From: Planctomycetaceae bacterium
GTDB taxonomy: Bacteria > Planctomycetota > Planctomycetia > Pirellulales > Thermoguttaceae
Direction of reading: 5' to 3'
DNA: 12,042 bases
Assembly: GCA_031282385.1 (NCBI GenBank)
Contig: JAITDV010000589.1
Span: forward strand, 1-12,042
Shown: positions 1 to 7,949 of the stretch, in pieces
Numbering within the stretch: the first letter of the stretch is position 1
How the letters are laid out: every line of letters starts with the position of its first letter
Translations under genes and position numbers: made by a program
Notes under the pieces: model-generated
Told to the model about the DNA's origin: nothing
Database searches by the model: none
The model's input: only the letters and a program-made list of their open reading frames with translations

Positions 1-12
1 AGAAAAGGTCTA
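1..12. repeat. Right end of a truncated MITE-like element (copy 2 of the 5887-6107 family)
   Basis: The first bases, AGAAAAGGTCTA, are identical to the right terminus of the hairpin element at 5887-6107, whose last 12 bases read the same. The rest of this copy would lie upstream of the window. Only 12 bases match, so it could be chance, but the match ends exactly at the element boundary, at a TA. Confidence 0.45.
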
Positions 13-490
13 ATATTTGCAAGGTTTTAAGGAAAATCTCGGATAAAACAATAACTATATTGCAAATTATAACTCTAAATTGTAACCAGATAAGCCCAGA
101 ATTTATAGCACCAATTTCAGGGACAACTAGTTACTTAATTTGATAAAATATCACAATCGGATTATTCATTACAAACCTTACAATCTGTAAAGTAATAGTG
201 ATTTCATGCTAATTATTAAAAGTACGTATGTATTTTTTTTGACAAAACCGCTACAATATTAGCGTGAAATTAATTTAATTCTGAATGGAGTTGAAAAAGC
301 TGATTTTAATTTAAGTGTGTTTTTTTTTACGCCGAAAGTTACCGAAAGCGTTTGGTATAATTTCCAATGTTTAGCTTCGTTGCGGTACTCGCAAAAAGAG
401 GAATTTTTTAAGCGATTTACTCACAAAGTTGTAACTGTCTATTAAATGTAACGAAAATTATTGATGTTTAGCTTGAGGCAATGTTAACAT
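13..490. other. AT-rich stretch without recognisable gene
   Basis: No convincing coding frame is visible on either strand. The stretch has a small perfect stem (CGCTA/TAGCG, 249-264), long T-runs, and the word TGTTTAGCTT repeated near 367 and 465. A TTGACA at 239-244 has no properly spaced -10. A TATAAT at 356-361 lacks a clear -35. The most likely role is untranscribed or upstream control DNA of the VWA gene. Confidence 0.5.
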
Positions 491-594
491 TAAACTGTTC
501 GCACTTTAATTTCGTTTACTGCCGCCTGCTTGCCTATTGGAAAGCAGGCTTTTGCGCTTTTGAGTCGCGCAATTTATAGTACGAACAGTATATA
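491..594 (+). repeat. Module P copy 1 (hairpin plus promoter-like dispersed repeat)
   Basis: This is about 100 bp related to 6108-6213, 10144-10245 and the minus strand of 11566-11471. In order it holds an AAACTGT start, a T/A-rich run, a stem-loop (GCCTGCTT at 524-531 with AAGCAGGC at 542-549) followed by TTTT, then TTGCGC-17-TATAGT and a CAGTATATA tail. In this copy the stem pairs perfectly. It stands just upstream of the VWA gene and in the same direction, so it probably carries that gene's promoter. Confidence 0.75.
552..580 (+). promoter_or_regulatory. Putative sigma-70 promoter of the VWA gene
   Basis: TTGCGC at 552-557 and TATAGT at 575-580 are separated by 17 bp. TATAGT differs from the consensus -10 at one base. 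The same pair, with 17-18 bp spacing, recurs in the other three module P copies. Transcription would begin near 587, giving a leader of about 115 nt before the ATG at 701. The -35 is weak, with only TTG matching the consensus. Confidence 0.5.
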
Positions 595-700
595 TCCCAA
601 ACGTTTCACTGATTCACCGCAGCTGTTGCTTCAACACGCGTTGAATCTGTACCGCCTGACATCGGCGAGTTCAATCGGAAAAATTTAACGGAGATTACAA

Positions 701-3700
701 ATGAAAGCAATTATTGAGACTTTAAAAAACCTCATGCAAATCAGTAATAAAATTGATTTACTGATTCTGCTTACTTTGGCAATGTTGATGCCGACTTTGC
801 CGCTTGTTGTTGGCAACACGGAAGTTAGCAATGGAAAAGTTGACAAGACCAACATGAAAACAGAAAACACGTCAGTTGAATACGACTTCTATACGTTGCC
901 CAATGAAACCGCCAGTTATGTTGCTCTTGGACTCCGCGTCAACCCGACGCTAACTCTTGCAGAACATGAAGTAGTATTTCTTGTTGACACTTCCGCAAGC
1001 CAGTCAGGTCAAATCAGAACCGATACAATCGATACTCTTAAAGCAACTATAAATAATTTGCCCGAAAATTCCCGGATACAAATTCTTGCAATGGATGTCG
1101 ATACAACCGCACTCACACAATCATTTGTCAACAAAGATTCAACCGAACTCGCAGAAGCGTTGAAAAAGTTGCAGCGCCGTGTACCGCTCGGCGCAACCGA
1201 TCTGAGCAAAGGCGTCGAAACTGCACGAAATACTTTTAACTCCCCAAACGCCAAGACTGCTAAACGAACAGTTGTATATCTTGGCGATGGACGAAGTATG
1301 GCGAAAAGTGTTGATATTCCGTTTTTTGCAAGCGAAGTCAGAAAGTATGTAGATCAAAAAATTCCGTTTACGGCTTGCACAATCAGCCCTATTTCAAATA
1401 GCGGTTTGATTGCGGCGTTCGCAAATCAAACCGGCGGTAACCTCATAAATTTTGCCGCCAATACTAAAAACGCAATTGATAATGCTCGCCGAACCGCTGA
1501 AGAAAAAAACCTCAAGGAAGTTGCGTTACAAGATATTGGAGCAGTTACCGGTAAGCAAGTATCCGATTCTATTACTGCAACAGTTGTCTGGGTTGATCAA
1601 TCGTCTTATGCTTTCCCCGATAGTTGGGAAATGTTTCCGGCAAGTTTACAACCGATTCGCAGCGACCGTGAAACATTCGTTTTTGCCAAAACAGAACCGT
1701 CGGGTTTAAAAGCGTTCAACTTCAAATTGAAAGGCGGAACTGTTGACGGCAATGTTGATTTGGCATGGCAAATTGTTCCGAATAAAAATCAAATATTGTC
1801 CGACGGCAAAATTGTCAAAAACGGTAAACAATTTTTAGCCGGATTGGTTGAAAGTGCCGCTCGTGACGGCGGTCTTACAATACCGATAGTTGGTCGGGAA
1901 TCATTTAATTTTATACAGAATGCGTTTCTGGAGGATATCGATATTCAACTCGACAAAGCAAAAGTATCTCTCGAAACAGGTAATCCAAAACAAGCCGTAC
2001 CAATTCTTGAAAATGTTTTGAAACTTGATCCGGGTAATAAAATTGCGGTACGTTACCTTGCAGTTGCTCGTCACGATGACGCCAATAATACGGTAACTTT
2101 TGCTGGCGATTCCGATCCGGTTGCAATTCTTAATAGTAAAAATGAAAACACCGCATCCGCTCCAGCCAAATTACCGGCTATGGTGGATACTTCAATAATC
2201 GAAAGATCAATTTCTGCACAAAAAGTACAAAACGAAGTGAATGTTTTGCTCAATAGAACCTCAAAAATAATGAAAACCGATCCCGTCGGAGCAGAACAAA
2301 ATCTACGCTTGATGATGACTTCAATTCGCGAAAATTCAACATTAGAACCAAATCATCGAAATATGCTGCTTGACAGACTCGGTAACGCATTAAGACAAAC
2401 AGAAAATGAAAAATTTCATAGTGAAATGATAAACTCGCGAATACAAGCCAATCAATATATTGAACAAATTAAAGCTGAGAATATCAGCGCAATTGAAGAA
2501 TCAGACGCGCGGGCAATACAAATTTTCAATCGCTTTAACGCCTTGATGAATTCAGGCGAGTACAAAACCGCAACATCTGTAGCCGAAACAGCAATGCAAA
2601 TGTTGCCGGAAGCAACCGCTCCAACAACAGCACATCGGCTTGCAATGATGACTTCGTACATTATGGAGTACAACGAATTACGGCACAAACGGCATGTCGG
2701 TTTTATTGAATCTTACATGGTGCTTGAGCGGTCATTTGTTCCGATTCCAGAAGAGCCGCCGATTACGTATATTGATCCCGAACAATGGCTTATACTTAAA
2801 GAGCGCCGTAAATCACGTTACGAAGTCTCCGATCTCAAAGAAGTTTCCCCAGCAGAACAACTTATACGGGATGCGCTTGAAAAATCTATTGATATAACCG
2901 TAGGAACAAGCGATGCCGATAATACGCTTGCGTCGTTGATTTATCAGATCAAAAAGCAGACAAATGAAAAAATAAATATAAAAATTGATCAAAAATTGAT
3001 AGATGCCGGAGTAACGAGCGGGACAGTGATTGCAAGTGAACCGGTAAGTTATCAAGGCGTAAAATGCCGTAATGTTCTAAAGTCAATTCTTAGTGGTATT
3101 TCTATAGATAGTGTAGCACACTGTATTGACAACGAAGTTCTGTTGATTACCAGAGCCGAAGAGGCAAAAAGGAGGATGACTTCTAAAGTTTATCCAATTG
3201 GTGATCTTGTTATCTCTCCGCAGCCGATTGGCGGAATGGGCATGGGCATGATGGGCGGAATGGGTATGGGAATGATGGGCGGAATGGGTGGAATGATGGG
3301 CGGAATGGGTGGAATGACGGGCGGAATGGGATACGGCAATGGAATGATGGGCGGAATGGGATACGGCAACGGAATGATGGGCGGAATGGGCATGGGCAAT
3401 GGAATGATGGGCGGAATGGGCATGGGCACTGGATACTATAGTATTCCTAGCGAAGTAAATCATACTGACAATAATATTCGTAACAATAAAAAAATCGTTG
3501 AAAAGAACAACGAATTTGATCGCGGTTTGATGTCTATTCCAGCTGAAAGTATTAAACGAACAATTATCTCCAATCCTAAAAACACAACTGCGAATCCAAT
3601 TTCTGTTACAAAAAATCCGTCAGTTACGAACAGTAACAGAAACGTGAATCGTGATTCGGTAGTAGTTGCCCGTGAAAATAATTCGGAATTGCCCGCCGTA

Positions 3701-5641
3701 ACTGCCTCGGCTTCTACAACTTTGAAACAGCCGCGTATTGTTACGGACAAGGGTTGGGGCAGTACGGTTGCAAGTCAATCAGTTTCTTTCTCCGAGCGCG
3801 GAATGGAGGTTGTCAAAAATGCAAGAGCGGCTGATGATATTGTGGTTTTTTGGGAGACTTTTTTTGCAAAGAATGAGGTTGATGAAAATTATATTCGTGA
3901 GATTGTCGGCATTTTTAAGGACGACTTAAATCCCGCTAATCCGAAAGAGAGACGGATTAAAGCGGCAGAACAACTCGTCGGTTTAATTGAGTCGGCAATA
4001 CTCGCGGATAAACTTTGTCCTTGGATGTATGAAGTGTTGGCGTTGTCTCTTTATGTTAAGGGGGCGCCAAAGGCTGAACTTGAGCGTGCGGTTTTGTCGG
4101 CTGCGGATTTTTGCAATGACGTTGAAGATTTGATGAATGTTGCAATGTTTATGCAAACGATAGGTTTGTTAGATCGGGCATTTGTATTGTTTTGGCAAGC
4201 GTTGGAGTCGGCGTCGCCGCAATTTGAGTATTATGCTGCGGCGTTCAGGTTGGCGGAGAGTATGTATTTACGCGACCGCAAATATTTGTCCGAACAACAA
4301 ATCAAATTCAGTGAAAGTGCGCTTTGTATGGCGTCGCTTGCAATTATTTCGATGGAGTGGGACGGCGCGAACGGAGAGAAGTTGCTTCAACGCGCAAACG
4401 ATGCAATGGATACGCTTCAAGCGAAAATGGAAAAAGACGGACGTTTCACGGAAGCGAATTTGCTTGCTAATAGTATCACGGAGGCGAGGTTGCGGGATTG
4501 TGTGGTTATGGTTGAGTGGACGGGCAATGCGGGTTTGAGTATTTCGGTTATTGAGCCGACGGGCAGTTGTTGTTGGTTTTTGAATCCGCGGACGCTTTCA
4601 GGAGGTATGTTAAAATCAAATCAACTTAAAACTGGCGGGACTTTTACAGAGAAATCGGGTAAGAAACAGATTTCGTATGTTTGCCCACGCGGTTTCAATG
4701 GAACATATCAAGTTGTAGTTCATAAGGATTGGGGCAAGTTAGCAAATGGTTTTGTGAATATCAAGGTTGATACGGCGGTTATTCCCGAACAATCTTTTTC
4801 TGCCAAGACGGATAATTCAAATGCAGATTCGAGTGATTCTTTGGCATTGAGTCCGGTTGATTCGGGCGCTGATAAAAACATTAATAACAACACTACTAAA
4901 AACGGAGTGTTTCAGGCTTATCCGATCAAGGACAACGGTGTTATTGTAACGTTTGATTTGAATGAAGGTCGGAGGTTGGAGCAAATTGAGCAAGCGAAAC
5001 TTGATATTGCCGGAATTCGTGCCAATGTAGCAAGAAAAGCATTGAGTCAGTTTAATGTTTTGCGGCGTTTAGAAAATGATTCCGTGTTGATGCAAGTTGT
5101 GGCGAACACCGGTGATTATTCGGCGAATGCAAACAATTCTGATACTGCTGCGGTAAGTTTGTTAAGAAACGGCAACAACAACAGCAGAGTTGCGGGCGGT
5201 CAATTATTAGGCAGGGCAAGTCAATTCATTCCGGTTTTTGGTCAAAGTGTAATTGGTTATCAACCGACGATTACGTGGTTGCAGGAAGGTACGCAATTGA
5301 TGTCCAATGCTGTTATTTCTGCGGATCGTTGTTATGTGAGGTTATCGCCTTCGCCATCATTTTCGGATATTCGTGAAGTGTTCAAGTACAACATGGCAAG
5401 CGGTGGTGACGGCGGCGGCAGCAGCAGCGGCAGCGGCAGTATAAATACAGGTACGGGCAACACCGGTAATTGGGGAAACAGCAACTACGGGAGTAGTGGT
5501 AGTTATGGCTATGGTAGCGGCTATGGTAGCGGCTATGGTAGTAGTTATGGCAGCGGTTACGGAAGTAGTTATGGTAGCGGCTACGGTAATAGTTACGGCA
5601 GTGGAGGATATGGCGGCAGTTATGGCGGCGGATATTACTAA
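701..5641 (+). CDS. Giant exported VWA-domain protein with TPR-like, STN-like and DUF2135-like segments and low-complexity tracts
   Basis: This 1646-residue protein starts at an ATG preceded by GGAG (690-693), a good Shine-Dalgarno site. A hydrophobic stretch at residues ~19-38 after lysines suggests a signal peptide or N-terminal anchor. A VWA domain (~88-265) has a complete metal-binding MIDAS: D96-S98-S100, T166 in GATDL, and GDG at 195-197. Residues ~413-460 look like a TPR. Residues ~720-840 resemble the secretin/TonB short N-terminal (STN) fold as seen in planctomycete proteins, ending in a 'VYPIGDLV'-type motif. A Gly/Met tract follows (~844-911), then a helical region (~1037-1267). 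A beta-rich segment (~1268-1358) resembles DUF2135, which is often linked to VWA proteins. The protein ends in a Gly/Tyr/Ser tail (~1566-1646). VWA and export are seen directly; STN and DUF2135 are pattern-level assignments. The function is unknown, perhaps envelope assembly or adhesion. The coding strand shifts from A/C-rich to G/T-rich around 3750. Confidence 0.9.
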   Translation: MKAIIETLKNLMQISNKIDLLILLTLAMLMPTLPLVVGNTEVSNGKVDKTNMKTENTSVEYDFYTLPNETASYVALGLRVNPTLTLAEHEVVFLVDTSASQSGQIRTDTIDTLKATINNLPENSRIQILAMDVDTTALTQSFVNKDSTELAEALKKLQRRVPLGATDLSKGVETARNTFNSPNAKTAKRTVVYLGDGRSMAKSVDIPFFASEVRKYVDQKIPFTACTISPISNSGLIAAFANQTGGNLINFAANTKNAIDNARRTAEEKNLKEVALQDIGAVTGKQVSDSITATVVWVDQSSYAFPDSWEMFPASLQPIRSDRETFVFAKTEPSGLKAFNFKLKGGTVDGNVDLAWQIVPNKNQILSDGKIVKNGKQFLAGLVESAARDGGLTIPIVGRESFNFIQNAFLEDIDIQLDKAKVSLETGNPKQAVPILENVLKLDPGNKIAVRYLAVARHDDANNTVTFAGDSDPVAILNSKNENTASAPAKLPAMVDTSIIERSISAQKVQNEVNVLLNRTSKIMKTDPVGAEQNLRLMMTSIRENSTLEPNHRNMLLDRLGNALRQTENEKFHSEMINSRIQANQYIEQIKAENISAIEESDARAIQIFNRFNALMNSGEYKTATSVAETAMQMLPEATAPTTAHRLAMMTSYIMEYNELRHKRHVGFIESYMVLERSFVPIPEEPPITYIDPEQWLILKERRKSRYEVSDLKEVSPAEQLIRDALEKSIDITVGTSDADNTLASLIYQIKKQTNEKINIKIDQKLIDAGVTSGTVIASEPVSYQGVKCRNVLKSILSGISIDSVAHCIDNEVLLITRAEEAKRRMTSKVYPIGDLVISPQPIGGMGMGMMGGMGMGMMGGMGGMMGGMGGMTGGMGYGNGMMGGMGYGNGMMGGMGMGNGMMGGMGMGTGYYSIPSEVNHTDNNIRNNKKIVEKNNEFDRGLMSIPAESIKRTIISNPKNTTANPISVTKNPSVTNSNRNVNRDSVVVARENNSELPAVTASASTTLKQPRIVTDKGWGSTVASQSVSFSERGMEVVKNARAADDIVVFWETFFAKNEVDENYIREIVGIFKDDLNPANPKERRIKAAEQLVGLIESAILADKLCPWMYEVLALSLYVKGAPKAELERAVLSAADFCNDVEDLMNVAMFMQTIGLLDRAFVLFWQALESASPQFEYYAAAFRLAESMYLRDRKYLSEQQIKFSESALCMASLAIISMEWDGANGEKLLQRANDAMDTLQAKMEKDGRFTEANLLANSITEARLRDCVVMVEWTGNAGLSISVIEPTGSCCWFLNPRTLSGGMLKSNQLKTGGTFTEKSGKKQISYVCPRGFNGTYQVVVHKDWGKLANGFVNIKVDTAVIPEQSFSAKTDNSNADSSDSLALSPVDSGADKNINNNTTKNGVFQAYPIKDNGVIVTFDLNEGRRLEQIEQAKLDIAGIRANVARKALSQFNVLRRLENDSVLMQVVANTGDYSANANNSDTAAVSLLRNGNNNSRVAGGQLLGRASQFIPVFGQSVIGYQPTITWLQEGTQLMSNAVISADRCYVRLSPSPSFSDIREVFKYNMASGGDGGGSSSGSGSINTGTGNTGNWGNSNYGSSGSYGYGSGYGSGYGSSYGSGYGSSYGSGYGNSYGSGGYGGSYGGGYY
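3230..3430 (+). repeat. In-frame Gly/Met minisatellite inside the VWA gene
   Basis: The word GGCGGAATGGG occurs eight times, with unit lengths of about 24, 24, 21, 21, 30, 30 and 30 bp. All are multiples of three, so copy-number change keeps the frame. It encodes GGMG/GMMGG-type repeats with a few Tyr and Asn, at residues ~844-910 between the STN-like segment and a polar linker. Gly/Met tracts of this kind are familiar from planctomycete secretin-like proteins (family knowledge). Methionine clusters can bind copper, but nothing else here indicates that. Confidence 0.9.
5398..5641 (+). repeat. Gly/Tyr/Ser-rich C-terminal tail repeat of the VWA protein
   Basis: After a Gly/Ser run the sequence repeats GGTAGCGGCTATGGTAGT-like 12- to 18-bp units that encode YGSGYGSSYGSG-type residues up to the stop. 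Tails with regularly spaced Tyr in Gly/Ser are low-complexity and probably disordered. They can be sticky or amyloid-like, or serve as wall-spanning linkers. The tail is exported if the N-terminal signal works. Units are multiples of three, so slippage would stay in frame. Confidence 0.85.
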
Positions 5642-5644
5642 CAA

Positions 5645-5850
5645 TAACTTGAATCGCAGAATGCCCACAATCCAAAAAAACGCAATATAAAGTAAACAAC
5701 CCTTATTTATCCAATTTCCTTAGTAGCAAACGACGCTCCCCCGATGCGCCCCTATGCCCTCATTCTTTCGATGGTGAATTAATAAGACAATATCAAACAA
5801 AACATAAGGACGCTGGAGGGAATTTTTAGCTGCTATACTGCTACTACTTT
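5645..5850 (+). repeat. Dispersed repeat R, copy 1, first half
   Basis: The repeat begins at the stop codon of the VWA gene. It shares AGTAAACAACCCTTATTT (5691-5708) with 9835-9852 and with the reverse strand of 8419-8436. It shares CAAACAAAACATAAGG (5794-5809) with 10024-10039 and, with one change, with the reverse strand near 8319-8335. The second half of this copy appears to resume at 6511, so the intervening DNA (MITE, module P, IS630 remnant) looks inserted or rearranged. No coding frame is apparent, and there is no clear terminator after the VWA gene. Confidence 0.75.
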
Positions 5851-5886
5851 AAAATTTTTCTTGACGAGTGAATTTAATTTTTTTAT

Positions 5887-6107
5887 TAGACCTTTTCGCT
5901 AACCTGTAGGAGACCACCCTTGACCCCTCAGAAGGAGGGGAATAATTCGCCTCCGAAGGAGACGCCTTCTTATTCCCCTCTCTCGGAGGCGTTTTCCTAT
6001 TCCCTTCCTTCGGAGGGGCTAGGGGTGGTCTCGAAGGAGTTAAAAGCGGTTTTTCGTTGTAGGTTTTTTGTTGTGTTGGTGTATTTTTAGGTTAGAGAAA
6101 AGGTCTA
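5887..6107. mobile_element. MITE-like hairpin element, 221 bp, with TA-ended terminal inverted repeats
   Basis: The left end TAGACCTTTTCGCTAACCT (5887-5905) matches the reverse complement of the right end (6089-6107) with one mismatch. Both ends stop at TA, as expected for Tc1/IS630-type insertion. Inside lies a second, longer inverted repeat: GAGACCACCC... near 5911 pairs with GGGTGGTCTC near 6023, and the arms carry CTCCGAAGGAGG-like words. The whole element can fold into a long hairpin. It encodes no protein. An IS630-like transposase remnant lies about 110 bp downstream and a right-end fragment occurs at 1-12. Confidence 0.8.
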
Positions 6108-6213
6108 TTAAACTGTTTACTCTCTAAATTTCATTTGCCGTCGCCTGCTTACTTATCGGAAAGCAGACTTTTACGCTCTTGAGCCGCGCAATTTATAGTA
6201 CGAACAGTATATA
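6108..6213 (+). repeat. Module P copy 2
   Basis: The start AAACTGT, stem GCCTGCTT/AAGCAGAC (6143-6150 and 6161-6168, one mismatch), the -35-like TTACGC (6171-6176), 17 bp, TATAGT (6194-6199) and CAGTATATA all match copy 1. It begins exactly where the MITE ends, and the IS630 remnant starts at its 3' edge. If active it would transcribe through the remnant toward the LRR gene, about 440 bp downstream. Confidence 0.75.
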
Positions 6214-6510
6214 CTTGACAACGCGAGTTATTATCATAATAAAAATGCTGACGTACATCGGCAAAAATTAGGTAATATAGAATTCGTTTTTTTGCCGCCT
6301 TATTCACCGAATTTGAATATTTGAATATTATTGAAATGATTTGGAAATTTTTCAAAAAGAAAATTCTGTACAATAAATATTATGAAAAATTTACAGATTT
6401 TCAGACACTTGCTTATACTTCTTTAAAAATATAAAGAAGTACAAGACCGAACAGTTTAAAATCACCTTTTTTATAACGAAAAAGGAATTTCAAAGTGAAA
6501 AAAGTATAAG
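6214..6510 (+). pseudogene. IS630-family transposase, C-terminal remnant with frameshifts
   Basis: From 6214 the frame reads LDNASYYHNKNADVHRQ, then FVFLPPYSPNLN, which are hallmarks of the IS630 DDE domain (second Asp in LDNA, then the PPYSPxLNxIE block). An 8-bp tandem duplication (TTGAATAT twice, 6313-6328) breaks the frame at a TGA (6322). In the shifted frame, IIEMIWKFFKKKILYNKYYEKF continues with the catalytic Glu. A second frameshift near 6417 leads into FFKNIKKYKTE. The N-terminal half with the first Asp is missing, and the 5' edge abuts module P. The gene is clearly dead. A short tail to about 6505 resembles the usual C-terminus but has a further stop. Confidence 0.85.
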
Positions 6511-6620
6511 AGGAATTTGACAAATAAGGGTTGAATATTAGAGCCGTTCGGAAAACGATGTTATCCCGCGGATTTATTGGTTTTGGAGAGCAGAATAGTT
6601 GCTGAAAACACACACGCCGA
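6511..6620 (+). repeat. Dispersed repeat R, copy 1, second half (leader of the LRR gene)
   Basis: TTTGACAAATAAGG, then GAGCCGTTCGGAA (6541-6553) and AACGATGTTATCCCGCG match the reverse strand of about 8275-8165 and, more loosely, 10081-10140. Similarity with the 8161-8275 copy continues to ACACGCCGAA just before the LRR start codon. The repeat therefore forms the whole immediate upstream region of that gene. A TTGACA at 6517-6522 is present, but the best -10 (TATTAG) is only 13 bp away. Confidence 0.7.
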
Positions 6621-6638
6621 AATAATTACGAGAAAAAA

Positions 6639-7922
6639 ATGAGATGTTTTTTATTTTCTTTTTCAATGTTCTTAATTCTGATTCAATTTGGTTGTAATCA
6701 GGGCAATAATTCATCAACTGTAGAAACTGTACCTGTTGCTCAACCTGTCGCGTCAACTCCGAAATCTGAAACCGCAAATGCAAAACCTACAAATGCAGCT
6801 AAAGAAGCAATTGAATTGATCAAGAAAGTTGGCGGAATATATGAATTATTGCCGACTGGTGATTTGAAATCGTTGTCAATCAATGGGGACGAAATCACAT
6901 CCGAAATGTTTGATGTTTTTGCCAAGCAAGATGAATTGACGGAGATCAAAGTTACTAACTTTCAAGATTTCAACGACGACATTTTACGGAAGTTGACCGG
7001 TTTGAAAAAAGTCGTCAACCTTGCACTAACAAACTCATCGATAACAGATACGTCGGTTACTGCAATTGTGAATTCGTTTCCGTTATTGCGTGTGCTTGAT
7101 TTGTCGCGTAATACTTTATTGACGGACGAGGCAATAATTGAAATTTCAAAGTTACGCGAGCTTGAGGTTTTGGTTGTGGTTTATTGTTCAATTTCTGAAT
7201 TAAGTTTACCTGAGCTTATGAATTTACCGAAATTGCGGGCGTTGGATATTCGTGGTAATTTATCGATAGGCAATCAAGGTCTTGAAATTTTAGCTGAAAT
7301 ACCGACCTTGCGGTCATTGAAACATTATTCACCGACGGTTGATGATGTTGGGATAAAGGCGTTGTCGGCGGCAAAGAATCTTGACACGCTTGATATCCAA
7401 GATTTTTCTATTAGTGACGCTTCGGGTGAAGAGTTTAAGAGGTTTCCGAAGTTGTCCAATCTGATAATTTATCGTTGTACAAATTTCGGTTCATACGGTT
7501 TTCAAGCATTGCAAGGCACGCCGTTAAAACGTTTGACGTTGCGGGACTTGCCCGGTATTGACGACGCAAGTTTTGACGCATTGCGTGAACTGTCAACTTT
7601 GAACCGGCTTTATTTGCAAGAGTTAGGTTCGCTTTCGGATGAAGGAATGAGAAATTTGATCTACTTAAAGGAACTTGAAACACTTGAAATCAAAAACATG
7701 CCGATCATTTCGGACAAAACAATTGAGTCAATTGCGCGATTGACAAACTTAAAATCGCTTTCAATTATCGGAACACAAATCACCGACAAGTCTATTGATC
7801 TTTTATTATCGTTACCGAAATTAAGTGAATTGACATTGAAAGAAAATTCGTCAATAACCGACAAAGCAAAAAAAAGATTACTCGAATCAAAAAAATTCAC
7901 GGTATTGAATATCAGCGAATAA
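6639..7922 (+). CDS. Leucine-rich-repeat lipoprotein
   Basis: The protein is 427 residues. A hydrophobic N-terminus ends in LIQFGC-N, so Cys19 is a likely lipidation site, although the lipobox is imperfect (Gln at -3). A Thr/Pro/Ala linker (~25-55) precedes about a dozen leucine-rich repeats of ~23-25 residues (~75-420), with phrases such as LRVLDLSRN, LRALDIRGN, LETLEIKN and LKSLSIIGTQITD. Such LRR lipoproteins are abundant in Planctomycetes and are presumed binding scaffolds; no ligand can be named. The start is chosen because the signal peptide begins there; the Shine-Dalgarno site is weak (CGAGA). It stands alone: a transposase remnant and repeat R lie upstream and a MITE-like element begins 31 bp downstream. 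Facing R copies bracket it. Confidence 0.88.
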   Translation: MRCFLFSFSMFLILIQFGCNQGNNSSTVETVPVAQPVASTPKSETANAKPTNAAKEAIELIKKVGGIYELLPTGDLKSLSINGDEITSEMFDVFAKQDELTEIKVTNFQDFNDDILRKLTGLKKVVNLALTNSSITDTSVTAIVNSFPLLRVLDLSRNTLLTDEAIIEISKLRELEVLVVVYCSISELSLPELMNLPKLRALDIRGNLSIGNQGLEILAEIPTLRSLKHYSPTVDDVGIKALSAAKNLDTLDIQDFSISDASGEEFKRFPKLSNLIIYRCTNFGSYGFQALQGTPLKRLTLRDLPGIDDASFDALRELSTLNRLYLQELGSLSDEGMRNLIYLKELETLEIKNMPIISDKTIESIARLTNLKSLSIIGTQITDKSIDLLLSLPKLSELTLKENSSITDKAKKRLLESKKFTVLNISE

Positions 7923-7949
7923 AAAATAGTAAACAGTCCACACTTTAAC

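Noticed and set aside
239..264. TTGACA at 239-244 as a promoter
   Set aside because: The only -10-like words (TACAAT, TATTAG) are 7-12 bp away, too close for sigma-70.
3083..3463. Minus-strand His/Ser-rich and Pro-rich open frames opposite the Gly/Met tract
   Set aside because: These are mirror images of the in-frame minisatellite; no start signal and no domain.
5357..5699. Minus-strand Thr/Ala-rich and Tyr/His-rich frames, and a plus-strand frame at 5496-5690
   Set aside because: They are shadows of the Gly/Tyr/Ser repeat, which is open in several frames because of its composition.
6149..6373. Minus-strand 74-residue frame
   Set aside because: The plus strand here clearly encodes an IS630 transposase remnant; the minus frame is its antisense.
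6417..6440. ACTTCTTT/AAAGAAGT hairpin as a terminator
   Set aside because: The stem is AT-only, has no U-tract, and falls inside the transposase relic where it encodes FFKNIKKY.
6517..6541. TTGACA...TATTAG as promoter of the LRR gene
   Set aside because: The spacing is 13 bp. The word recurs as part of repeat R beside no gene, so it is better explained as repeat sequence.
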